From: CAIOGI01 sp964561875 | GTDB taxonomy: Bacteria > Patescibacteriota > Minisyncoccia > Phycocordibacterales > PALSA-1337 | Length of the DNA stretch: 12,697 nucleotides | Reading direction: 5' to 3' | Assembly: GCA_964561875.1 (NCBI GenBank) | Contig: CAZLQL010000015.1 | Span: forward strand, 1-12,697 | In this document: positions 1-6,482 of the stretch, piece after piece | Layout: each line of letters begins with the position of its first letter | Position numbering within the stretch: the first letter of the stretch is position 1 | Notes under the pieces: model-generated | What the model was told of the DNA's origin: nothing | The model's input: the letters and a program-made list of their open reading frames with translations, nothing else | The model's database searches: none | Program-made: the position numbers and the translations under genes

Positions 1-534
1 CAGGCTATTAAAGATATCAATACTAAGGTGGATGGTTTGGTCACAACAATAAAGGATCAAGTAAAAGAAATGCTTGGAGAAAAAGTAGAAACAAAAAGAC
101 TATGTCTCGATGGTTTGTGTGTAACAAGAGATGAATTACAAAGAATACTTTATACAACAAATGTAAATGGAGTCTATGAACAAACAATTCCAAGTTCTAC
201 AGATAATCAGCAGAATAATAATTCAAATAACTCATCAAATAATTCTTCAAATAACAATACAAATCCAATAAATCAGAGTACACAAAATAACAGTAATGGA
301 ACAAGTACAGAGCAAACAAATAATTCAACCACAACACCTCAATCAAGTATAAATCCAGATATTGAATCAAATAACACACAGAACAATACACAGAATAATA
401 CACAGCCAGACAATACCCAAGGAAGTACGACTCCAGCTACAATACCTGAAACTCTAACAGAACAGCCTGTAGCACCTCAGACACCTGATACATCGAGCTC
501 TACACCAAATACCTTGCCAGAACAGGCAAATTAA
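1..534 (+). CDS. C-terminal fragment of a probable surface protein with an Asn/Gln/Ser/Thr-rich tail
   Basis: The reading frame is open to the first base, so the gene begins upstream; the GTG at 28 is internal. In the window it encodes 177 residues. The first 50 or so are charged and amphipathic (possible helix or coiled coil) and contain the short motif LCLDGLCVT with cysteines at window residues 35 and 40. From about residue 60 to the end the protein is low complexity, dominated by N, Q, S, T and P, with imperfect NNSS and NNTQ repeats and no membrane segment or sorting signal. I recall C-terminal motifs of the C-x4-C-V-T kind in large CPR surface proteins with tail-fibre-like or S74 chaperone domains, but no such domain lies inside the window, so this link is an inference. 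The tail may be a flexible extracellular spacer. Function unknown. Confidence 0.75.
   Translation, partial: QAIKDINTKVDGLVTTIKDQVKEMLGEKVETKRLCLDGLCVTRDELQRILYTTNVNGVYEQTIPSSTDNQQNNNSNNSSNNSSNNNTNPINQSTQNNSNGTSTEQTNNSTTTPQSSINPDIESNNTQNNTQNNTQPDNTQGSTTPATIPETLTEQPVAPQTPDTSSSTPNTLPEQAN
226..255 (+). repeat. 12-bp in-frame repeat encoding NNSS
   Basis: Two and a half copies of a 12-base unit (AAT AAY TCW TCA) lie in frame in the low-complexity tail, giving NNSSNNSSNN. Third-position differences between copies show it is not a fresh duplication. Confidence 0.7.
373..408 (+). repeat. 12-bp in-frame repeat encoding NTQN
   Basis: Three near-identical 12-base units (AAY ACA CAG AAY; the last ends in CCA) encode NTQN-NTQN-NTQP in the same tail. 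This is a likely site of length variation by replication slippage. Confidence 0.75.
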
Positions 535-597
535 GCTATATTATTAGCCTATTGTTATACGTGCCTAAATGAGGCTGTATTTCATTTATTAGAGAGA

Positions 598-651
598 ATT
601 GTGCGCTAAATCTGCAAATTTTTATTATCATTAAAAAGCAGACCACACAAT
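598..651 (+). promoter_or_regulatory. Long interrupted hairpin in the leader of the S1 gene
   Basis: Three nested complementary segments are visible: ATTGTG (598-603) with CACAAT (646-651), TCTGC (611-615) with GCAGA (638-642), and TTTTTA (619-624) with TAAAAA (632-637), closing on a 7-base loop. That is 17 base pairs with two internal interruptions. The structure ends 8 bases before the ATG at 660, and no Shine-Dalgarno motif lies between. Its position suggests control of ribosome access to the S1 message. E. coli S1 represses its own translation, so autoregulation is a reasonable inference, not something shown here. It is not followed by a T-run, so it does not look like a terminator. Confidence 0.5.
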
Positions 652-659
652 ATATAAAT

Positions 660-1850
660 ATGTTAAATAAAATTAAAGAAAAGATAGTAAGTGCGATTTC
701 AGATAAAGAAAAAATTCAAGAAGAAATAGAAAATAAAGAAGTTAAACCAAAAGTAAAAAAGGAAAAAGCTCCAAAGGTTATAGGAGATACACTTATGGAT
801 AAGCTTCTAGAAGCAACAAAAGAGACTCCAGTTGTTGGAGACTTGGTAGAAGGTCCAGTTATAAATATAGAAAAAGCTGCAGTTTATGTAGATCTAGCTC
901 CATACGGAACTGGTATTATATTTGGTCGTGAATTCATGACTGCAAGAGATATTATCAAAAAGATAAATATCGGTGATGTTATAGCAGCAAAGGTTGTTGA
1001 TACAAACAATAAAGATGGATATACAGAACTATCACTAAAAGAGGCTAGACAAGCACTTATCTGGAGTGAAGCAGAAGAGGCAATTAAAAATAAGAAAATT
1101 CTTGATCTACCAGTTGTTGAAGCAAACAAAGGTGGTTTGATAATAGAGTGGCAAGGTATAACAGGTTTCTTACCAGCTTCTCAACTTAAGACAGAACATT
1201 ATCCACGTGTAAACGATGGTGATAAAGACAAGATACTCGAAGAACTTAAGAAACTAGTTGGAAAGAGAATATCAGTATCTATAATATCTGCTTTACCAAA
1301 AGAAGGTAAGCTCATCTTCTCAGAAAAGAGTCCAGAACAAAAAGATAAAGAAAAGATAATTGGTAAGTATAAGGTTCAAGATGATGTCGTAGGAACAGTT
1401 ACAGGAATAGTAGACTTTGGTGTATTCGTAAAGATAGAAGAAGGACTTGAAGGTTTGGTTCATATTTCAGAAGTAGACTGGTCTCTAGTAGAAGATCTAA
1501 AGGCTATGTTTAAAGTTGGTCAAAAAGTAAACGTAAAGATTATAGAGATTAAAGAAGGTAAGATCTCTCTATCTATGAAAGCTCTAAAAGAAAATCCTTG
1601 GGTAGAAGCAGGAAAGAGATATAAGAAAGATATGTCAGTTTCAGGTGTAGTTATAAAGTTCAATAAACACGGTGCTCTAGCATCAATAGAGGAAGGAATA
1701 GCTGGTCTAGTTCATGTTTCTGAATTTGGTTCAGAAGAAAAATTGAGAAAAAATCTAGAATTAGGTAAGAGTTATCCTTTCAAGATAACATTATTTGATC
1801 CAAAGGATCAAAAGATGGCATTGTCATTTACAGGACCAAAGAAAGCATAA
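660..1850 (+). CDS. rpsA: 30S ribosomal protein S1-like, four S1 RNA-binding domains
   Basis: The 396-residue protein has a Lys/Glu-rich N-terminal extension (about residues 1-50) and then four S1-type OB folds at roughly 57-128, 145-225, 235-308 and 322-394. Domain 3 is the most canonical (VVGTVTGIVDFGVFV, then GLEGLVHISE, then KISLSMKA). Domain 4 repeats the pattern with GIAGLVHVSE. Domain 2 carries the GITGFLPASQL variant seen in second domains of bacterial S1. E. coli S1 has six domains; four-domain forms are common in other bacteria. It would bind mRNA at the 30S subunit and help position messages, which matters in a genome where starts lack Shine-Dalgarno motifs. ATG at 660 is the natural start; only TATATAAAT-type sequence precedes it. 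The gene ends at a strong hairpin terminator. Confidence 0.88.
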   Translation: MLNKIKEKIVSAISDKEKIQEEIENKEVKPKVKKEKAPKVIGDTLMDKLLEATKETPVVGDLVEGPVINIEKAAVYVDLAPYGTGIIFGREFMTARDIIKKINIGDVIAAKVVDTNNKDGYTELSLKEARQALIWSEAEEAIKNKKILDLPVVEANKGGLIIEWQGITGFLPASQLKTEHYPRVNDGDKDKILEELKKLVGKRISVSIISALPKEGKLIFSEKSPEQKDKEKIIGKYKVQDDVVGTVTGIVDFGVFVKIEEGLEGLVHISEVDWSLVEDLKAMFKVGQKVNVKIIEIKEGKISLSMKALKENPWVEAGKRYKKDMSVSGVVIKFNKHGALASIEEGIAGLVHVSEFGSEEKLRKNLELGKSYPFKITLFDPKDQKMALSFTGPKKA

Positions 1851-1856
1851 TAAAAA

Positions 1857-1885
1857 TAAACGAGCTCCCCAAAGGAGCTCGTTTA
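1857..1885 (+). terminator. Intrinsic terminator after the S1 gene
   Basis: TAAACGAGCTCC (1857-1868) and GGAGCTCGTTTA (1874-1885) are a perfect 12-bp inverted repeat around CCAAA. The GC-rich core flanked by A on the left and TTT on the right fits a rho-independent terminator beginning 6 bases after the S1 stop. The T-run is short (GTTTATG), so efficiency is uncertain. Confidence 0.75.
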
Positions 1886-1900
1886 TGCTATACTAAACAC
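1886..1900 (+). promoter_or_regulatory. Extended -10 promoter giving a leaderless transcript
   Basis: TG at 1886-1887, one base, then TATACT at 1889-1894 is a textbook extended -10 element. Six bases separate it from the ATG at 1901, so transcription would begin at or within a base or two of the start codon. No good -35 exists; that region is occupied by the upstream terminator hairpin, consistent with an extended -10 promoter that does not need one. Confidence 0.65.
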
Positions 1901-2539
1901 ATGATTATCACCTATTTAGGAGGAGAATTTGTTAAAGTTCAATTTGGCGATATAACGCTAGCATTAAACCCTATTTCAAAAGACTCAAGTCTAAAACAAT
2001 CAAGATTTGGTGCAGATATAGTACTTGTTTCAGCTCACAATAAAGACTTCAATGGTGTAGAACAAGTAACTCACGGAGATAAAAAGCCTTTTGCAGTAAC
2101 AGGTCCAGGAGAATACGAAATAAAAGGTGTATTTATAAAAGGATTGCCATCAGAATCAAGATATAATGGTGAAAACTTGATAAATACCATATATACAATA
2201 TCACTTGAAAACATGAATATATGTTTTCTAGGTGCATTGAGTAATCATGAATTAAAAAATGAAACAATAGAAGCGTTGGATGATATAGATATACTCTTTG
2301 TTCCAATAGGTGGGGATGGTGTACTCGATCCAGCTAAGGCATACAAACTAGCTGTATCACTAGGAGCAAAAATCATAATACCAATACACTATGGTGATGT
2401 AGGTACAAAGGATTCACTTAAGGTATTTCTAAAAGAAGCAGGAGAAAATCCAGAACCAGTCTCAAAACTTACCCTAAAGAAAAAGGATTTGGAAGGTAAA
2501 GACGGGGATGTGATAGTTCTTGATCCATCAAAAGAATAA
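1901..2539 (+). CDS. Metallo-beta-lactamase-fold protein with degenerate metal site
   Basis: The 212-residue protein resembles short MBL-fold hydrolases of the UPF0173/UlaG-like type. It starts with MIITYLGGE and a strand-rich N-terminus, has GPGEYEIKG in the middle and IIIPIHYGD near residue 166. The usual HxHxDH metal motif aligns with residues 45-50, which read A-H-N-K-D-F (within SAHNKDFNG), so only the Asp is kept at its place. The next ligand region reads CFLGALSNHE, without the usual acidic or His ligand. The late His in IPIHY is present. This suggests a non-catalytic or altered-metal protein that keeps the fold. It opens a probable operon with a small membrane protein 4 bases downstream and gyrA. 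Start ATG 1901 is supported by promoter spacing. Cytoplasmic; substrate unknown. Confidence 0.78.
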   Translation: MIITYLGGEFVKVQFGDITLALNPISKDSSLKQSRFGADIVLVSAHNKDFNGVEQVTHGDKKPFAVTGPGEYEIKGVFIKGLPSESRYNGENLINTIYTISLENMNICFLGALSNHELKNETIEALDDIDILFVPIGGDGVLDPAKAYKLAVSLGAKIIIPIHYGDVGTKDSLKVFLKEAGENPEPVSKLTLKKKDLEGKDGDVIVLDPSKE

Positions 2540-2543
2540 AATC

Positions 2544-2831
2544 ATGTTTGAACATATAGAAAGATTAAAACAAAAGCCTGAACATGTAAAAAGAAGAATT
2601 GCTTTTATAACTTCACTTTGTTTTACTGTATTTATATTTGCTGTATGGATAGGTTCATTTAAGATAAAATCAATGCCTACAGCATTAAATAAAGATATAA
2701 ATATAAAATCCCCAGTAAATTCCATAACAGCATCTATTGGTGATTCTTTGGTATATATAAAAGAGATGTTTCTAGGTTCAAATATAACTACTTATCAAGC
2801 AACAGTAGAAGCAATTCCAGGAAAAAGGTAG
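2544..2831 (+). CDS. Small single-pass membrane protein, unknown function
   Basis: I do not recognise a family. From ATG 2544, four bases after the preceding stop, it encodes 95 residues. A basic N-terminal stretch (KQKPEHVKRR) comes before one hydrophobic segment at about residues 20-40 (FITSLCFTVFIFAVWIG), then a polar region of about 55 residues. The positive charges before the helix suggest the N-terminus is inside and the C-terminal part outside. An in-frame TTG at 2520 could extend it by eight residues but would overlap the upstream gene and has no support. It lies between the MBL-fold gene and gyrA, probably on one transcript. Confidence 0.7.
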   Translation: MFEHIERLKQKPEHVKRRIAFITSLCFTVFIFAVWIGSFKIKSMPTALNKDINIKSPVNSITASIGDSLVYIKEMFLGSNITTYQATVEAIPGKR

Positions 2832-2859
2832 AATATACAGACAAAATTAATAAAACAAC

Positions 2860-5331
2860 ATGGCAAAGAAAATTGAGACAAATGATGTAACACCACCACG
2901 CGATCCAGCAAAAGGTATCGTTGCAAGAAGTATAACTACAGAAATGCGCGAGTCTTTTCTTGACTATGCCATGTCTGTTATTACAGATCGTGCTCTTCCA
3001 GATGTAAGAGATGGTCTAAAGCCTGTACACAGAAGAATTCTTTATGCTATGCATGAAAAGGGACTTACAGCTTCAGCAAAATTCCGTAAGTCAGCTGTGG
3101 TAGTGGGAGATGTTCTAGGTAACTATCACCCTCACGGTGATGTTGCTGTATATGATTCTATGGTCGGTATGGCTCAGGATTTCAAGATGCGCCATCCACT
3201 TATCCAAGGTCAAGGAAACTTCGGAAATATAGACGGAGACTCAGCTGCTGCTATGAGGTATACAGAGGCACGCATGTCACGTCTATCAGCAGAACTTTTG
3301 CGTGATATAGAAAAAGAGACAGTAGACTATCATCCAAACTATGATGGTACAAGGAAAGAGCCAAGTGTTCTTCCAACTGCTGTTCCAAATCTTCTATTAA
3401 ATGGAACACTAGGTATTGCTGTGGGTATGGCTACAAATATTGCTCCACACAACCTTACAGAAGTCATAGATGCTACAACACACTTGGTAGATGATAAGAA
3501 TGCTACTAGTGAAGATTTATTAAAATATATAAAAGGTCCAGATTTTCCAACTGGCGGTATTATGTATGGAGAAAAGGACATACATCATGCATACACAACA
3601 GGACGTGGAGGTATAGTGGTGCGTGGTGAAGCAGAGATAATAGAGGATAAAAAGGGGCAGTATCAGATAGTTATATCTTCTATACCTTACCGTGTAAATA
3701 AAGCAGATCTTATAATGAAGATCGCTGATCTAGTTAGAGAAAAGACAATAGAAGGAATAAAGGGTCTTCGTGATGAATCTGATAAAGAGATGAGAATTGT
3801 TATAGATTTAAAACAAGGTGCTCATCCAGAAAAAGTATTAAATTTTATATACAAACACACTCAGCTAGAAGAGACATTTCACGTAAACATGGTTTCTCTT
3901 GTAAATGGAGTACCACAAACTCTAGCTCTAAAATCTATATTAGAAGAATTTGTATCTCATAGAGTAGAAGTTATCCGTAGAAGAACAAAGTTTGATTTAA
4001 GAAAAGCAGAAGAAAGAGAGCATATACTTCTAGGTCTAAAGAAGGCTCTTGATCATATAGATGAAATCATTACTCTTATAAGAGGTTCAAAAGATGCAGT
4101 AGATGCTCATGCAAATCTTATAAAGAAATTCAAATTCTCAGATCTACAAGCTACAGCAATTCTAGAAATGCGTCTACAGAAACTTGCTGGTCTAGAAAGA
4201 AAGAAGATTTTAGATGAATTGAAACAAGTTCAAGACCTTATTGCTGAATTAAAAGAAATATTAGGCAGTGAAAAGAAAGTAAGAGATATAATCAAGAAAG
4301 AACTTGCTGATATAAGAGCAAAATATGGAGATGAGAGAAGAACAAAACTTATAAAGCATGGATTAAAGGATTTTAACCCAGAAGACCTAATACCTGATGA
4401 AGAAAGTGTTCTTGTACTTACAAAAGGTGGATATATAAAGAGGACAAACCCAGATGAATACAGAAAACAAAAGAGGGGAGGAATAGGGGTTGTAGATCTA
4501 GATACAAAAGAAGAGGATTTTATCACTCATCTTGTTTATGCTACAGCACACAATGACCTATTATTCTTTACTGATCTAGGAAAAGCATATCAAATAAAAA
4601 TGTATGATATCCCAGAAGGAAAGAGGGCTACAAAAGGTAAGTCTATAATGAACTTCCTATCACTTTCTGAAAATGAAAAGGTAACATCTATTCTTCCTAT
4701 GCCAAAGAACAAAAAAGAAGCAGATGGACTGGCTCTACTTATGGTTACAAAAGATGGTACCGGAAAGAAGAGTTCAGCAAAGCATTTCCATGATGTAAGA
4801 AGATCAGGACTTATAGCAATAACACTTGATGATAAAGATGAGCTTATGTCAGCACAATTTGTGGGAAAAAGTGATGATATAATGATCGCTACAAAAGACG
4901 GTCAATCAATAAGATTTAAGGAATCTGATATACGTGAAATGGGTAGAAATGCAGCAGGTGTTAGAGTTATAAAGCTAGGAAAAGACGATGAGGTAATAAG
5001 TGCAGACGTAGTATCAAAAGATGCAAAAAATCCAGCTCTGTTTGTAATGGGTTCAAATGGTTATGGTAAAAAGACAAAGCTAGATGAATACAAAGTTCAA
5101 AATCGTGGTGGTTCAGGAATATTAACTATGAATGTAACAGACAAGACGGGTCCACTTATGTCTGCAAAAGTTGTAACCGATAGTGATGAAGAAATAGTGG
5201 CAATGAGTAAAAAGAGTCAGGTTATAAGAGTAGATATAAAAGAAATACCTACACTAGGACGTTCAACTCAAGGTGTTAGAGTTATGAAACTTCGTGATGG
5301 AGATACATTGGCAAGCTTGATCTGTTTATAG
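2860..5331 (+). CDS. gyrA: DNA gyrase subunit A
   Basis: The 823-residue protein (E. coli 875) carries the breakage-reunion domain at about residues 20-500 and a C-terminal beta-pinwheel from about 515 to the end. The catalytic tyrosine is Y134 in AAMRYTEARM, preceded by R133. DGLKPVHRRIL (51-61) and QGQGNFGNIDGDSAAA (116-131) are clear. A GyrA box, QKRGGIG, lies at 537-543 with Ile where Arg/Lys is usual, and a related QNRGGSG occurs later; the box favours gyrase over topoisomerase IV. With GyrB it introduces negative supercoils using ATP. In the quinolone-contacting loop (HPHGDVAVYD) Val95 replaces the Ser83 of E. coli, while Asp99 matches Asp87. There is no acidic C-terminal tail. gyrB is not in the window. 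Start ATG 2860 follows an A-rich leader without a Shine-Dalgarno motif. Confidence 0.95.
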   Translation: MAKKIETNDVTPPRDPAKGIVARSITTEMRESFLDYAMSVITDRALPDVRDGLKPVHRRILYAMHEKGLTASAKFRKSAVVVGDVLGNYHPHGDVAVYDSMVGMAQDFKMRHPLIQGQGNFGNIDGDSAAAMRYTEARMSRLSAELLRDIEKETVDYHPNYDGTRKEPSVLPTAVPNLLLNGTLGIAVGMATNIAPHNLTEVIDATTHLVDDKNATSEDLLKYIKGPDFPTGGIMYGEKDIHHAYTTGRGGIVVRGEAEIIEDKKGQYQIVISSIPYRVNKADLIMKIADLVREKTIEGIKGLRDESDKEMRIVIDLKQGAHPEKVLNFIYKHTQLEETFHVNMVSLVNGVPQTLALKSILEEFVSHRVEVIRRRTKFDLRKAEEREHILLGLKKALDHIDEIITLIRGSKDAVDAHANLIKKFKFSDLQATAILEMRLQKLAGLERKKILDELKQVQDLIAELKEILGSEKKVRDIIKKELADIRAKYGDERRTKLIKHGLKDFNPEDLIPDEESVLVLTKGGYIKRTNPDEYRKQKRGGIGVVDLDTKEEDFITHLVYATAHNDLLFFTDLGKAYQIKMYDIPEGKRATKGKSIMNFLSLSENEKVTSILPMPKNKKEADGLALLMVTKDGTGKKSSAKHFHDVRRSGLIAITLDDKDELMSAQFVGKSDDIMIATKDGQSIRFKESDIREMGRNAAGVRVIKLGKDDEVISADVVSKDAKNPALFVMGSNGYGKKTKLDEYKVQNRGGSGILTMNVTDKTGPLMSAKVVTDSDEEIVAMSKKSQVIRVDIKEIPTLGRSTQGVRVMKLRDGDTLASLICL

Positions 5332-5355
5332 TTTTTATAAATACAAATTTTTAAA

Positions 5356-5378
5356 AAAGTATATTATTAAAATACTTT
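5356..5378 (-). terminator. AT-rich terminator of the lone minus-strand pilin gene
   Basis: AAAGTAT (5356-5362) pairs with ATACTTT (5372-5378) around a 9-base loop. Read on the minus strand, the second arm runs into seven T residues, as in an intrinsic terminator. The hairpin overlaps the stop codon of the minus-strand gene (5377-5379) and sits between convergent genes. The stem is short and AT-rich, so the call is tentative. Confidence 0.4.
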
Positions 5379-5925
5379 AGTTACATCCAGAAGGGTTGTT
5401 ACAGTAGTTTGTATATGTATCTTCAACAGTACCACTATATAAACCGCTATTTCCACTACTATTTGAATTTGTACCAGGAGTTTGGAATTTTAAATTATTT
5501 ATTGAAGAATCAGGTCTTTGATCATTTGTAACAAATGAACCCTTAAATATTGCTACTAGACCCCATATAGAAAGTATTACAAACAATCCTATAACACCGT
5601 ATAAAACCATCATACCAGCTTCTGATTTACTAGATTCGGAGTCGATAATAAAGTATCTTATTGTGTTCACCACTATAAATATCACTGCAATAAATATCGC
5701 AAATTCAATTATTAGATTACCAATGTTTCTAGCTTTAAAAGTTACAGAGTTTATATTGTTCAATCTTCCAGCCTCGTTTACTATTTCTCCAGAGTTTATG
5801 TTATTTATATTGACTGCTCCTTGAGCATGAGTATTTTTCGGTATAGATATAATAGATAAAACAATCAGTACAAAAAATGATAGAGTAAATAATGAAATAA
5901 AAGATGTGGTGATAACTCGTTTCAT
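5377..5925 (-). CDS. Type IV secretion pilin-like protein, divergent copy with a Cys-containing tail
   Basis: The 182-residue protein has a signal peptide (about 1-34, ending THA-Q), a polar segment, and two membrane helices at about 71-94 and 104-127 joined by a short charged loop. This is the layout of the VirB2/TrbC-like pilin family of CPR bacteria. It is closest to the product of 9260-9619: by eye about 44 of 72 residues match over the two-helix core, including NIGNLIIE and GLFVILSIWGLVAI. It differs by a tail of about 50 residues rich in Ser, Asn and Gly that ends in YCNNPSGCN, with two cysteines. It is transcribed away from the plus-strand operon at 5955. ATG 5925 is chosen because the signal peptide follows directly. 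Role as a pilus or secretion subunit is inferred from the family; the tail suggests surface exposure or disulfide linkage. Confidence 0.75.
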   Translation of the reverse strand: MKRVITTSFISLFTLSFFVLIVLSIISIPKNTHAQGAVNINNINSGEIVNEAGRLNNINSVTFKARNIGNLIIEFAIFIAVIFIVVNTIRYFIIDSESSKSEAGMMVLYGVIGLFVILSIWGLVAIFKGSFVTNDQRPDSSINNLKFQTPGTNSNSSGNSGLYSGTVEDTYTNYCNNPSGCN

Positions 5926-5943
5926 TTACATAAAGTAATACAG

Positions 5944-5953
5944 TATAATTATA
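5944..5953. promoter_or_regulatory. Shared palindromic -10 element between divergent genes
   Basis: TATAATTATA is its own reverse complement, giving a consensus -10 on both strands: TATAAT at 5944-5949 (plus) and at 5953-5948 (minus). On the plus strand a weak -35 (TTCATT, 5921-5926) lies 17 bases upstream, and five bases separate the -10 from ATG 5955, so the message is probably leaderless or nearly so, possibly using the second ATG at 5958. On the minus strand the pilin-like gene would have a leader of around 15 bases. Confidence 0.55.
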
Positions 5954-5954
5954 T

Positions 5955-6482
5955 ATGATGTTCTCAAATCCTCAAAGTAATATATCAGCTTTAGGAATAG
6001 ATATTGGTATGAAAGTTGCAGACCTAGGTGCAGGTTCAGGCTTTTATGCTATAGAATCAGCAAAAAGAGTTGGTCCTAGAGGTATGGTGTATGCCATAGA
6101 TGTGCAACAAGATCTACTTGATAAGATCAAGAACGGTGCAGGAATACTTGGATTACACAATGTAGAGGTAATATGGGGGAATATAGAAAAAATAGGAGGA
6201 ACCAAACTCAGAGAGTCTCTAGTAGACAGAGTGATAATATCCAATGTTTTATTTCAAGTTGAACAGAAAGATTTAGATAATATTGTTCTTGAAATAAAAA
6301 GAATATTAAAAAGTGGAGGTAAGGTTTTGGTAACAGATTGGGAATCAAGAAGTGATATAAGTCCAGAAAAGACAATATCTAGTTCTGTAGTACAAGGTCT
6401 ATTTGAAAAACTAGGTTTTAAATTAGAAAATAAATTTGATGCAGGTGATCATCATTACGGTATTATATTTAAAAAACAATGA
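5955..6482 (+). CDS. Class I SAM-dependent methyltransferase
   Basis: The 175-residue protein has the Rossmann-fold signature. Motif I is VADLGAGSGFY at residues 21-31, followed by VYAIDV with Asp49, which would bind the ribose hydroxyls of S-adenosylmethionine. RVIISNVLFQV (91-101) matches the fourth strand, and GGKVLVTDWE the fifth. It belongs to the general UbiE/Methyltransf-type group; its small size leaves little room for a substrate domain, so the substrate cannot be told. Cytoplasmic. It is the first gene of the envelope operon, and its TGA overlaps the next ATG (ATGA, 6479-6482), pointing to translational coupling with the solute-binding-type gene. Two adjacent ATGs (5955, 5958) are possible starts. 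Confidence 0.85.
   Translation: MMFSNPQSNISALGIDIGMKVADLGAGSGFYAIESAKRVGPRGMVYAIDVQQDLLDKIKNGAGILGLHNVEVIWGNIEKIGGTKLRESLVDRVIISNVLFQVEQKDLDNIVLEIKRILKSGGKVLVTDWESRSDISPEKTISSSVVQGLFEKLGFKLENKFDAGDHHYGIIFKKQ

Noticed and set aside
205..420. Short tandem repeats that might suggest a CRISPR array
   Set aside because: Units are 12 bases, in frame, without unique spacers, and belong to a low-complexity coding tail.
546..576. Possible hairpin AGCCT/AGGCT or GCCT/AGGC after the first gene
   Set aside because: Stems are only 4-5 bp with alternative pairings and no T-run, too weak to call a terminator.
1917..1925. Strong Shine-Dalgarno-like AGGAGGAG shortly after the start at 1901
   Set aside because: It encodes the LGGE residues of the MBL-fold protein, and no in-frame start lies at the right distance downstream.
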